Source: Calendula officinalis
Lineage: Eukaryota > Streptophyta > Magnoliopsida > Asterales > Asteraceae
Assembly: GCA_963853835.1 (NCBI GenBank)
Contig: OY970821.1
Coordinates: 52,658,640-52,722,639, forward strand
Direction: 5' to 3'
Length of the DNA stretch: 64,000 nucleotides
Below the pieces are notes generated by a model that worked only from the letters and a program-made list of their open reading frames with translations, searched no databases and had not been told where the DNA came from. Shown piece by piece: positions 43,516 to 54,882 of the stretch. Every line of letters starts with the position of its first letter. Positions within the stretch are counted from its first letter, which is position 1. The translations under genes were made by a program, and so were the position numbers.

Positions 43516-46199
43516 TCTTAGTTGATGAATTTTCAAGATATACTTGGGTCATCTTCCTCAAGACTAAGTCAGATGCAACAACCGAAATCATTGCCTTTAT
43601 AAAAAGAGAGGAACTTCAAAAAGGCAACAAGGTCAAGAAACTTAGAAGTGACCATGGTACTGAGTTTAAGAACTCAGTATTAGCAGATTTCTGTGAAGAA
43701 AAAGGAATCATTCAAAACTTCTCTGCAGCCTACACACCACAACAAAATGGTGTTGTAGAAAGAAAGAACAGAACACTGATTGAAGCTGCAAGAACTTTAT
43801 TATGCCATGCTGGACTGGCACTGAGTTTCTGGGCTGAAGCTGTAAACTGTGCAAACTTCACTCAGAATAGAGCCACTATAGTCCAAAGACATCTGAAGAC
43901 TCCATATGAGTTATACAATGGCAAGATTCCTAATGTGGAATATTTCCACATCTTTGGGAGTAAATGTTTTGTACTCAGTACAAAACAAAATCTCAATAAA
44001 TTTGCTCCCAAAGCAAATGAAGGTGTGTTCATGGGCTACTCTCCACACTCTAAAGCTTTCAGAGTGTATATCATCTCAACCAAGATGATTGTAGAATCCA
44101 TTCATGTCACATTCGATGAAGATCAGAATGAGCATTCTACCTCAGCAAGTGAAGACATAAGTGGCATAGATATTCTATGCAATCCAGAACACTCCATTGC
44201 TGAACAGCCTAAGTTTCATCCACACTTTATTCCTAATAAGTTTAATGAAACTGATCAAGTTCAAACTCAGTATCACTCAAATGAGACTAATACTGAGGTT
44301 CCCATATCAGAGGACCTCCATACTGAGTTTCCAACTAATGATCTGAACCACTCTATTTATGAAGAAGGTGAAACATCCAACACTTCACAAGAATCCACAT
44401 CAACTCTGCAAAATGAAGATGAACAGCAACCTGCACTGTCTAATACTGATCAGAATTCCACTCAGTATCAGACAGACAACACACCAAATCAACAAGATAT
44501 TGTTGATCCTATTTCAAATGCTCCCTTAGGAAACAATTTAAGGGAACACAGAGACCATCCACACTCAAACATTATTGGTCCTATTGAAGAAGGTGTCCAA
44601 ACAAGAAGAAAATTAGAATTTCCAACCCAAGCAACTGCAAACTTTTGTTTCTTCTCAAGTTTTCTATCTACCATTGAACCAAAGAAAGCTGATGAAGCTT
44701 TATTAGATGAAGATTGGGTAGAGGCTATGCAAGAAGAGCTCACAGAGTTTGAAAGAAACAAAGTTTGGAACTTAGTACCACCTCCTTCTGGCAAAACTAT
44801 TATTGGTACTAAGTGGGTGTTCAGAAACAAGATGGACAAGGATGGTGTTGTCATCAGAAACAAAGCAAGGTTAGTTGCTCAAGGTTACAGGCAAGAAGAA
44901 GGCATTGACTATGATGAAACTTTTGCACCAGTTGCAAGAATTGAAGCTATTAGGTTGTATCTTGCATATGCAGCCTTTAAGAATTTCAAAGTTTATCAGA
45001 TGGATGTCAAAAGTGCTTTTCTAAATGGAAAACTACAAGAAGAAGTTTATGTTAAACAACCTCCAGGTTTTGTTGATCCCAAATTTCCTCATTATGTTTT
45101 CAAGCTTGATAAAGCTCTATATGGGCTCAAACAAGCTCCAAGAGCCTGGTATGGCACCTTGTCTGAGTATCTTATTGAAAATAAGTTTACAAGAGGTAAA
45201 ATTGATAAAACATTATTTTCAAAAAGGAAAGGTTCTGACATCTTACTCATTCAGATATATGTAGATGATATTATCTTTGGTTCCACTGACAAGTCAATGT
45301 GTGACTGGTTTGCTAAGATAATGTCAACTCAGTATCAGATGAGTATGATGGGAGAACTTACTTACTTTCTTGGTTTACAAGTTGAACAAAAGCCTGATGG
45401 CACTTTTATAAATCAAAGTAAGTATGTGCATGACATGTTAAAGAAATACAAATTTGAAAATTTATCTTCCATGCACACTCCTATGGGTACTCAGGATAAG
45501 ATAAGTAAGGATGAAACTGGTAAACCAGTATGTCAATCCACATACCGAGGTATGATTGGTTCCTTACTTTACTTAACTGCTAGTAGGCCTGATATCATGT
45601 TTGCCACATGTTTGTGTGCTCGGTATCAGGCTGATCCTAAAGAATCACACATGAAAGCAGTTAAGCGCATCTTTAGATATCTTACAGGTACTCCTAACAT
45701 GGGTCTTTGGTATCCTAAAGACTCAAACTTTGACCTTGAAGGGTACACAGATGCAGATTTTGCAGGTTGTAGATTGGACAGAAAGAGCACAAGTGGAGGA
45801 TGTCAATTCCAAGGTGGAAGACTAGTTGGCTGGTCATCCAAGAAACAAAATTCGGTAGCAACTTCCACAGCAGAAGCAGAATATGTTGCTGCAGGAAGTT
45901 GTTGTGCTCAATTATTATGGATGCAGTATCAACTCTTAGACTATGGGTTCAACTTTCATAAGACTCCTATTCATTGTGATAACAAGAGTGCTATTGCTAT
46001 CACAGAGAACCCAGTCTATCACTCCAAAACCAAGCACATTGATATCAGACACCACTTTATTCGAGATAATGTGGAAAAAGGTAAGGTTGAAGTAGATTAT
46101 GTACCAACAAATGAACAATTGGCTGATGTGTTTACTAAACCTCTTCCTGAGGAAAGGTTTATGTATTTACTAGGGCAATTAGGTATGTTGAATCCTTAA
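43458..46199 (+). pseudogene. C2 pol, second part: integrase core, RT, RNase H
   Basis: A 913-residue open frame. The integrase core has its triad at Asp2 (MDLFGPIST), Asp65 (KLRSDHGTEF) and Glu101 (NGVVERKNRT), with 35 residues between the last two as expected. A long acidic linker (about 240-410) rich in Asn/Thr/Ser follows. RT starts near residue 435: KTIIGTKWVFRNKMDKDGVV, MDVKSAFLNGKLQEEVYVKQ, LYGLKQAPRAWY, YVDD at 601-604. RNase H shows YTDADFAGCRLDRKSTSGG, STAEAEYVAAGSCCAQ, IHCDNKSAIAI and TKHIDIRHHFIRD. It ends LGQLGMLNP. All catalytic residues are present, but the frame is separated from protease by the 22-nt deletion, so the polyprotein cannot be made as one chain. Transmobilisation by a relative remains possible. 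Confidence 0.92.
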
Positions 46200-46662
46200 T
46201 CTTTATTAAATTTCTTTAAAACTGAGCGCTCAGTATCACTCCTGTTGATACTGACCACTCAGTATCACTAGTCTGTTATCATCAAAATTTAAAATTTTTT
46301 ATTTTTTATTAATTTCAAGAGTAAATTAATTGTTTTTATATTTTTTAAAAATTTTTTTAAAATTAAATTTTTTTAACTCGGTATTGGGGTATGACGGCTC
46401 TTACACCGAGCTTAATCCTCATACTGCTCAAACGGTATCCTTTCTTAATAAGAAAGTTACCGTTGGCAGAGGATAAGGCAGTCAAATCAGCCGTTTTTAC
46501 TTCCCAATACCTTAATTATCTTTCAAATCTCCTATAAATAACCGTTTATTTTTACTTCAAATTTTTTAACTGTTATTTCTTTCTTTCATTTTCAATTCTC
46601 TCTGCGATTAACGATTTCACTTTCTCTTAGCAAGCAAATTCTTTTTCAAATCACAATCACAG
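46200..46662 (+). other. pol-ORF3 intergenic region of C2
   Basis: About 460 bp. Starts with CAGTATC-rich sequence (46225-46270), then a T/A-rich tract, a GC-richer part (46375-46480) and a promoter-like segment. No gene is seen. Confidence 0.8.
46533..46662 (+). promoter_or_regulatory. Possible internal promoter or splice acceptor before ORF3
   Basis: TATAAATA at 46533-46540 lies 130 bp before the ORF3 ATG, followed by a TTTCTTTC-rich leader. This looks like a plant core promoter. Alternatively TTTCTCTTAG|C (46621-46631) is an acceptor that would bring ORF3 onto a spliced subgenomic RNA from the LTR promoter. Both are predictions. Confidence 0.4.
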
Positions 46663-48043
46663 ATGGCGAATTACACTTTTGTTGCTCCAAACGTTGAATC
46701 GGAAATCCAATTCCGAAATAATGAAGTACCCAGGTTTGCGAGGAACAACATCACAGCAAATTTCAATATTCCTCAAGCCTGGGTATGCCAAGAATTCACG
46801 AACATCGTGACTTTTATGAAGCATTGCCCAATTGCTCGTGCACTGACATTATCTCCTCGAGCAACTTACCCAGAAATGTTATGCGAGTTTTGGTACTCTG
46901 CCACACTCGATTCTCCAGATATGATTGCTGGATGGGTAATTAGGGATCAAAGAAGAGCTTTTGTTTCTACTGCAATCATTCGTGAAGCACTGAGACTTCC
47001 CGCCCAAGCTCAGTATGACCCATTTGTTGATAGATCAGAGGCACGCTCTGTACTGCCATTTCTGGGTCGAAGAGGAACAACGGGCACAATCAAAAGAAAT
47101 GAATTTGGTCCTATGTGGGGTATTCTCATCACAACAATAATTCGATGTATGACCCACAAGACGGGAGCTTTGGACCAAATAAACGAATTTGGGATGCAAA
47201 TAGTACATGCTCTGTACTATGGAAGAAATATTGATTTTGCTCGCCTAATTTTCAATGAATTAGCTACTCTGGTCCGAGCAAACACAAGGGAATGCAATGT
47301 CCCTTTCTGCAGATTTCTATCACTCATCTTTCAACACTCAATGCCCACACACATTTATGATGATTTTCATAGTCCAAGAGTTGATCTTCCTCCGCTTAGT
47401 GAGAAGATTTTCTTTTATAGGCCAAGAGAAGGAGAGCCTCTTCTAAGTCCTCCTATGTGGGCCATTGTTCAAAAACATATAAATGATGAAGAAGATATGT
47501 CTGATACTGAGTCAGACAATGATGGTGATGATGATAATGATGATAATAGTGGCAATGGAGCCCAGGCTGGTCAAGATATTGAGATGCAGGATGTTCCACA
47601 AGTTCAAGAACCAACTATCTCTCCACCTGCACAACATCTTGCTGCTCCTCATATTGAAACCGTTCTTGAAACTGAGTCCTCAGAAGACACACCATTGGTT
47701 CTTCATAGACGAAGAAGGAATCTCTCTCCTATCATTATGGGAAACTTATCATCTGAGGAGGTGCAGCCTGCAAATGTTCCATCATTAACTGCCTCTCTTC
47801 AAGCCCAAAGCCTAGTTGCAGCCACCGCTGACCTTCCAAGTCCAGAACTACCTCCATCTGCTCAACCAATTGAGGAACCTCATGTTCCTCTTGATGTGGA
47901 GATTCAATATGCACAAACTACAATGGAAGGTGCTCAGCATAACATAGAGGTCGGTATTGAAGATGTTGGTGTTGCACATCAACAAACACATGATCCTGCA
48001 CCGACCTCTGCAGATGCTAGAAGAGAATCTGACAGAGTCTCAG
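46663..48043 (+). CDS. C2 third ORF, exon 1 (env-like position)
   Basis: The frame from ATG 46663 is open to 48057, but splicing at the donor after 48043 (CTCAG|GTATGA) would leave 460 codons plus one base. The first 275 residues look globular: FNIPQAWVCQEFTNIVTFMK, CEFWYSATLDSPDMIAGWVI, IIREALRLPAQ, KTGALDQINEFGMQIVHALY, NVPFCRFLSLIFQHSMP. This resembles the extra ORF placed after pol in plant Sirevirus-type elements. From about residue 276 it is acidic and disordered (DTESDNDGDDDNDDNSGNG) and then Pro/Gln-rich. I see no signal peptide, no transmembrane segment and no coiled coil, so an envelope role is not supported. Function unknown. Confidence 0.7.
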
Positions 48044-48727
48044 GTATGAATTTCTAAAAAGCCCTTAAACTTATATATATATTTCATTCCCAAATAGAGA
48101 CTAAGTATTGGCCAGTACCAACTCAATACTGACCAAAGTCTCAAACGATCTTTCAAATATATATCCCTTTATGGCCAACATAGCTAGCCCACTGCTGCTA
48201 TGCAAAATTCATATACTGAGCACACTAAATTGATCATTGTCAGTCTACAGTTGTCTCAACATTTAAAGAGACAATGGTGGTTGATGTCATACTGACACCC
48301 ACTGGTGCTGCTTGAATAATGTCCAACTTATTTTTGAGTTGGGTAGCATCATTCAAGAAATGATCCCAAACCCTTAAGCCACAAAATCCAAAAATATCCC
48401 TTGGGGTTTAGCCACATTTTTGTTATCACTCTCATACCGAGTGATAAACATTGAAAATAACAAGAAGCACATCCCAGGCTTCGAATTCCCACACCCAAAC
48501 CTTTTAGTAAATGTGACTTATCCTATACTGAGCTACTTAAATTTTCACACTCACCTTTACTAAAATCTTCTTACACATTCTATGCACAAGTCCACAATAT
48601 TTCATCCTATACCAGATGAAATACAGACTTCACAAACTCTGTTTATATGATTGTAGAATTAAACAACACCACAATTCTATTTGATAAACCTTTCTTTCTA
48701 ACCAGTTTTATATTTTTGTTTCTTTAG
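48044..48727 (+). other. Predicted 684-bp intron in the third ORF
   Basis: Begins GTATGAATTT after CAG and ends TTTTTGTTTCTTTAG, a good plant acceptor. Removing it keeps the reading frame: the split codon is G + CA, and the downstream frame is the open one (PSVQGIQASQAAADQ). The interior is AT-rich, has stops in all three frames and holds several ATACTGA words. The frame match supports a real intron. Confidence 0.6.
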
Positions 48728-50545
48728 CACCATCTGTGCAGGGCATTCAGGCATCTCAGGCTGCAGCAGACCAAGTGACTCTGCAAGTAATCATGCAGCA
48801 CATTCTGGCCATCCAACAAACTCAAAATGTAATACTAGCCAGAATGGACAAGATGAGTGGTGATATTGACTTAATAAAACAGTCAGTATCACTCCTTCAA
48901 CAACCACAGCAGACTCCACAAACTCCACCAGGTTCACATGTTGACCACAATGAAGAAGGAGAAGGAGAAGGAGGTGCTGGTGATACTGATGCTGCAACTG
49001 AGCCCATGCCCTCCCCTACTCTTGAACAACCTGAAGGGGACATGGGTGGTGATACTGATCCTCTTCCCTCCTCATCAAATGATAACAAAAGGGGGGAGAA
49101 GAGACAAAGAGATACTGAGGTTGATCAAACTGAGCCTTCTGCTCAGGGGGAGAAAAGAAGAAGATTGAATGAAGATCAACCTCCACAACAACAACATCAG
49201 CAAAGCCCTCATACTGAGCCATTTCGCATTCAGTATGAGAGAAGAAGACAAAGAACAAGGTCAGCATTACAAGTTCAAGACCCACTTGAGCCATCTGCTC
49301 AGGGGGAGACTCATACTGACCAACCACAGCAAACTTATTCTGAGCCACCTGCTCTTGAAGAGAATAATTTACAAATTGTGGTCTATAGGCCTTTCATCTG
49401 GCCTATTGCTGATGATGAAGATGAAGAACCAGATTTAGTAAACTATGCACTAAATCTGGTAGAACAAGAAAGTTCTTCATCATCATCCTCGGATGATGAA
49501 GAACCAGAAAATCTGGTAATTAGAAGAAGGAGTTCCTTATCAAGAAGACCTATCAATGCTGTTCTCACTTCTTCTGAATCAAGTGAGGAATCTGCTCCTC
49601 TGGTAACAAGACAAAGAAGACCTGTTCTTACAAGGGACAGTGATACCGAGCAGGCTCCAAGACTGACTCCTCAACAACTCTGGGCAGAACAAGAAAGATT
49701 TTTATGAGCAAGAGTTGGGAGTCAAAACTGAACCAGAATCTGACCCAGATACTGATACTCCTGGTCCTTCACATAGAATCTCAAGAAAGGGTCCAGACCA
49801 TATTCAACATTATTGGAATATGGTTGCTGCTAGGACTCAGTATAAGGAACAAAGAAAGGAGTTCTTGAGGACCAAAACATTTCAAAATGTAAGGGGGATA
49901 CATTGGTTAAATCTGGATGTCAATAAAGTAAAAGTGAAGCTCAAAGAAGGAAGAATTACTATCACTTGTACTGGCTTAACCAGTCCCCCCATGAAGATAT
50001 TTATTCATGATATTCAAAGAATTGGTCTTCAAGACTGGGTGAAGATCACAAGACTGATCAAAGAGCTTCCAAAGAAATCAACCTATGATCAAATAGTCTT
50101 GGATGAGATCTGTGCAGTAGCTACAGTATGTTATGAGAAGGACTTACTTCATGAAATAGAGTACAGAACACTCAGTGTGATGACTGAGGCTTACTCAAAC
50201 AACAGACCAGAGTGCCTTCATACATACAAGTATCTTAGAAAGTATCCTCTTCCTCCTAACCTTGTCTTTCAGGAACAAAAGAGTGTCATATATCCAACTT
50301 CTGGATATATGTATACTGACTCAGAGGATAGAGAATGCTTCATTTCTGATGAAGATCTTCCAAGAGCTCAAATCAGTCACCTTGTTGGACTGAAATGGAT
50401 GATCACCAAGAAAGAAGACTCTTGGTTCAGAAAGAAGATTGTTGCAGTACTGAATAGCAGAAGGGATGAACTCAAAAGCAGAGAAGAGTTTGTCCACATC
50501 AAACAAGAAGTCTTCTATGAGAATGAAGCCATCAATAGCAAATGA
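48728..50545 (+). pseudogene. C2 third ORF, exon 2 (one-base frameshift)
   Basis: The frame continues from the predicted acceptor. An initial amphipathic, possibly coiled-coil stretch (QVTLQVIMQHILAIQQTQNV, ILARMDKMSGDIDLIKQSVS) is followed by a long Pro/Gln/Glu/Ser-rich, RR-containing region. At a T-run (49699-49703) there is one extra T: the frame ends QERFL, while the neighbouring frame continues LGVKTEPESDPDTDTPGPSH. A globular C-terminal part follows (RGIHWLNLDVNKVKVKLKEG, FIHDIQRIGLQDWVKITRLI, QIVLDEICAVATVCYEKDLL, PECLHTYKYLRKYPLPPNLV) to 50545. Without the extra T the spliced protein would be about 1,065 residues. I know no domain for the C-terminal part. It could be read error or true decay. 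Confidence 0.65.
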
Positions 50546-50611
50546 AGAAGAAGATATTGTTACCTATGCTGTTGTAATTTTTGTTTATCTCTTTGTAATT
50601 GTTTTGTTATC

Positions 50612-50628
50612 ATTAGATAGGGGGAGAT
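50612..50628 (+). other. C2 polypurine tract
   Basis: AGATAGGGGGAGAT lies directly before the right LTR (50629), the start site of plus-strand DNA synthesis. Confidence 0.9.
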
Positions 50629-51135
50629 TGTTAAGGCAAAAAGCCTTGCCCCTTTAGATCTTAAGATAACAAAACAACCTAGACTAGCTTTGATTTATAT
50701 GTAGAATAATATAGCTATGTTTAGGTCTGATATTGAGTGATCAGTATTGGAACTCAGTATCAGTACTCAGTATCAGATAGTGATACTGAGTACAAGGACT
50801 GAGTAGAAGGACTGAGTGATACTCAGTATAGTAACGGACTAAGATCAAATCCCTTGATCTTAGTCATTTTCCTTGCTTAGTCCTTCGGTTACTCCTTTGC
50901 TCATTATGTAAGATCTCTATAACATTATAAATAGAGATCATCTTGCAAAGGAGTACTCACCAATTCACTCTACACTTTCATATCTTGTAATTGATCAGTG
51001 GTATTGCTTTTCCGCAGCATACCACACTTAGTGGATTTGTACACCGACTCTAATACTGTGTTTTACACTTTAATTGTCTTTTGTATAATCATTCTAATCA
51101 ATTAACTAACAAACCAGGGGTGTTGTGACCTAACA
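50629..51135 (+). repeat. C2 3' LTR
   Basis: 507 bp, the same length as the left LTR, with three differences seen by eye (AAG/ATG near 50717, ATACTG/ATATTG near 50730, AAT/AAC near 50834). TGTTAAGG start and CCTAACA end. Confidence 0.97.
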
Positions 51136-51140
51136 AGTCC
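51136..51140. repeat. Target-site duplication of C2, right
   Basis: AGTCC, matching 39673-39677. The interrupted family B sequence resumes as CGGCCAAAAAAGTACTTGAG. Confidence 0.97.
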
Positions 51141-51455
51141 CGGCCAAAAAAGTACTTGAGTAGAATAAACATACAAGACTTTGTTACTAACTTAGAAATG
51201 TACAATTAGATTGTACAATGTTGTAATAAGTTATAAGTCTAAAGATTCTACGACCCCTAGGAATCGTATCAAGTCTTGATACGATCGGTAAGGATGTTAC
51301 CTACCAGAAACATCATGTCTGGTCGGGAAGTGCCCAAACCTTGCGGCGAGAATGTGATATATGGATCCTAGGCCTAAAATATTAATTATGGGTTTATAAT
51401 ATATTTTAGAGAATGTTTATTGATGATTACAAATTAAACTGGGTTTGATTTGTAG
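51141..51455 (+). other. Unit 2 leader, right of C2
   Basis: Continues the B leader exactly where unit 1 has 32455-32769. No gene is seen. Confidence 0.85.
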
Positions 51456-52439
51456 ATGGCAGCAACAACCACGACGACAAGTACCAACAATCTCTCACTT
51501 CGCTCAATCCTTGAAAAAGACAAGTTGATTGGGTCAAACTTTCTCAATTGGGAGCGCAATCTTCGAATTGTGCTCAGGCATGAGAGAAAGGGTATGTCTT
51601 GGAAAGAGCAGTACCAAATGTCCTTGCCGCTAATGCTAGAGCTGAAACGAGGCAAGCTTATGATAAGCATGTCAGTGATGCACTCGATGTGAGCTATCTA
51701 ATACTCGCCACTATGAGTCCCGAGCTACAAGCGTGACTTATGGATGTGCCTGCAATTGAGATGATCCAGCAACTTAGGGATTCATTTCAAGAGCAAGCTC
51801 GCACTGAGAGGTTCGACATCAATCGAGCCTTCAACTCTTGCAAGATGGTCAAAGGAACGCCGGTGAGTGCCCACGTCATGCAAAATGAAAGGGCACATGG
51901 ATCACCTCGCTAGACTTGGTCACCCCATTCCGTTGCAGATGGCAACAGATACTATACTCAATTCGTTTTCTGATGACTACAAGTCTTTTGTGGCCAACTA
52001 CAACATGCATGATATGGAGAAATCCATTGCTGAGCTACGTTCTATACTCAAGACAGCTGAGTTGAGTTTGGGGACCAAATCTAAGGATGTTCTGATGATC
52101 GGTAATGGCAGTGGCGGTGGGAAGAAGAGAAAAGGGCATGGTGGTAAAGGAAATGGTAAAACCTATCCTAGCCAAGGAGTGCCAAATGGTAAAGGTGTCA
52201 AACAAAAGGTCAAGAAGGTAAAGCCTAACACGGCGAGGCCCGAGAATCGGTGCTTCAAATGTGGCGAGGCTGGGCATTGGAAAAGAAATTGTCCAAAGGG
52301 TGCAAGTGGTGGTGTGGGAAACGCAAGTTCCTCAGGTAACACAACCACACTTCTTAACCACTTTAATATACTTGTAAAGTACATTACGAGTAATCTAAAT
52401 TTTGCAAAATCGTTTATTGCAGGAGGAGATGGAAAGTGA
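51456..52439 (+). pseudogene. Family B gag, unit 2
   Basis: Starts MAATTTTTSTNNLSLRSI. It shares the 1-nt loss after RHERKG with unit 1, so that lesion predates the duplication. Unit 2 alone has a TGA at about 51734 (CAAGCGTGACTT) and a 1-nt gain near 51880 (CATGCAAAATGAAA). The rest, from 51867, is open through YNMHDMEKSIAELRSILKTA and the knuckle CFKCGEAGHWKRNC to the stop at 52437. More decayed than unit 1. Confidence 0.85.
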
Positions 52440-54882
52440 TGATGACCGGCATGAGATGGTGATGATCCCACGAGCACCAAGATTTTATAATTCAGTATTT
52501 TTTTGGATTCAGTAAAAAACAATTTTATTTTATTCTTTGGATAATTTTTATTTTATGTTAAAACAAAGTTTTTGGTTTTAATAAATTCGAATCCATGGTT
52601 GAATTATATTGTGTGCATGTGTGATAATTACACTAGTCAAGGTTTATGACTAGATTGTAAGTCAAGTTTTTGATTTACTTAATATTTCCTGTTTTATACT
52701 TGTTTCATTGTTGTATGAATGAATAATGTCTTGATAGCTCAAGGTACTTAGATACTAGAAATTAGAAGTTTTTCTAATACAAGTATTTAAGAGTTTTATG
52801 GAAGCATAAGGTTCAAAAGTTAGTGAACTGAGTTAAAACATCTTAAGTAATAGTCATTACTTATGATAGAAAGTTTTAAAGTATTAGTATTAATGTAGTA
52901 TGATTATATTGGATATAATCAAGATAGACTTTAAAGAGTATTATTACAAGTCTTTTATACTTGTAATGAAAAATTTAATGAAGTCATAATTCCCTAATAG
53001 GAATAATTGGATATTCGTAAAATCCAATTAAAATGACTTAGACATTAAATGAACTCTAAAAAGGGACAAACTATATTAAAGTATTTAAGAATTATAAGGT
53101 ATTATTGCAAGTCTTTTATACTTGTAATAAATACATTATTTAATCAAGTCATAATTCCCTTATAGGAATAATGGATATTTGAGAAATCCAAGAAATGACT
53201 TTGGCATTAAATAAAGTTCTTAAAGAATACTAATATGTTTAAGAATTAGAAGTATCGTTTTAAGTGTCTTATACTTGTTAGATACAGTAATCAATAAAGG
53301 TCATGATTCCCAAAACATGAATAGTGGATATTCGCAAATCCAAATGATGATCTTAATTATTGATAGAATTCTTAAAAGATTAAACTACAAGTTATTGACT
53401 AGGTCAAAGTAGTAGTTTAGGTGATGCTTAAATTCCATAAAAGATAGTGGGAGCTATGACTAACATAATTCATTAAAGATATTAATGAATTTAGTAAGTT
53501 AGTGAGACATTAACAACAAGGAATTACCAAGTCGTTAGTCAAAGAGTTAAGAGAAATAAATGATCATTGATTAGATTTTTGCAAATCTAATAGTGTGGTC
53601 GCAAGTCTTGTGATTAATTATTGCGAATCTAATAGGATGTTCACACTCCAGTGATCAAGTTAATCATTTAAGTAAGTTTCTTTAACTAGTAAGAATATCT
53701 ACAAATCAACTAAATAAAAGAGGCTTTAGTTACAAGGAGAATTTTATGAATTCAAGAAACTAAGGAGTTAATTTCCAATCCTCCTATGTTTACTGAATTG
53801 CATAAAAGGCAAGACTGGAATATGTTCTAAATTGTTGCAAGAACAAAATCTGGCAAAGGCAAAAGAAATAGTATTTTTCAAATACCTGTCTTATGTCATT
53901 AGTTTAATAGAAATGACTGGTTTAGTGATAAAGTTACAATTAAGTTTGTAAAAGTCTTTAAGTATTCAACACGAACAAAAGGAATAAGTAATGATCCAGT
54001 AATAATTCGGTATCTATGTCCAGTGAGGAATAATACTTGAGTTAGAATCATTTTTATTCAGACTTTGTATGTTTTACAATATCCATGAATAAAACTCCTT
54101 TTATTCAAAAGGTATAAATCTGTGACTACTCGTCTTGGTGGGAACCTTGATGGGTCAATAACGTCATCGCGATAATTGGTGGTAGATTCGAAGTTCTTTC
54201 AAAGATAGCTACACAAGTTTTGTGTAAACCAAATATCGGTGATATTCTGTTGGATCTCAACGAATATTGGATTGACCACCGTGACAATACTTCGTGGTTG
54301 AAAAATTCAAAAGTATTGTTGACTAGGATTTTCCTTAAGCCTGATGTATTTAGTTTAGGATACAATGACTAATGTACTTTGGTTCGTCTTAGACAATTCT
54401 GAAATATGTTTGTCATACGAGGCCTTACTGGGTACAGAGGAAGTTGTATTTTGAATCGAAATATAACAAGATGGTAATTGCACCTCCTCTTTTGGAGAGA
54501 TATTTATGGGTCCTTTGACATGATGAGATAACTGGAAAGTGCATGGCCATGCCCAAACAAACTGATTTGTTCTTTGTTATTTATCACAACAGTTTGAATC
54601 AAGAAGTCATGAAATGATTTCGAATACAAGAGTTGATAATTTCTACCATGCTCGTATTCGTAATCACAAATATCATGCTGCAAGGGATGAACCTAACATA
54701 GTTTCCCAAGAAGTAGAGACAGAGTGTTCTTTACTAGGAGACGCTATTAAAGAGTTTTTCAAAAACTATACCTGGGTTACATAAGCTGTTTTTATGGGGT
54801 TGGTTACCTACATACCCATCTAGAAGGCCACTGTAGCTCGTATCATTAAGACAAAGGTTACGAACTTGCACACGTGGGAGTC
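52440..54882 (+). other. Unit 2 noncoding 3' part
   Basis: About 2.4 kb collinear with 33753-36195 and nearly identical by eye (about 1%). It carries the antisense frames at 54126-54365 and 54734-54925 and a purine tract before LTR3. Confidence 0.8.
54126..54365 (-). CDS. Small ORF antisense to family B, unit 2 copy
   Basis: 79 residues, differing from the unit 1 copy at a few positions (MYPKLNTSGLRK, VLSRWSIQYS). As units 1 and 2 are recent duplicates this copy adds little independent support for function. Confidence 0.2.
   Translation of the reverse strand: MYPKLNTSGLRKILVNNTFEFFNHEVLSRWSIQYSLRSNRISPIFGLHKTCVAIFERTSNLPPIIAMTLLTHQGSHQDE

Larger units (their letters stand above)
39678..51135 (+). 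mobile_element. Sirevirus-like Ty1-copia element C2, full length, recent
   Basis: 11,458 bp with 507-bp LTRs differing at three positions by eye, AGTCC target duplication, initiator-Met primer site, gag, pol, a third ORF after pol, and a purine tract before the right LTR. The order and the extra ORF match the Sirevirus (Maximus/SIRE) lineage of copia. At the common plant rate of 1.3e-8 per site per year three differences suggest roughly 0.2 million years. It is disabled by a net 22-nt deletion in pol and one extra T in the third ORF. Confidence 0.95.

Noticed and set aside
46663..50545. Calling the C2 third ORF an envelope protein
   Set aside because: Its position is env-like, but I see no signal peptide, transmembrane helix or fusion-like segment.
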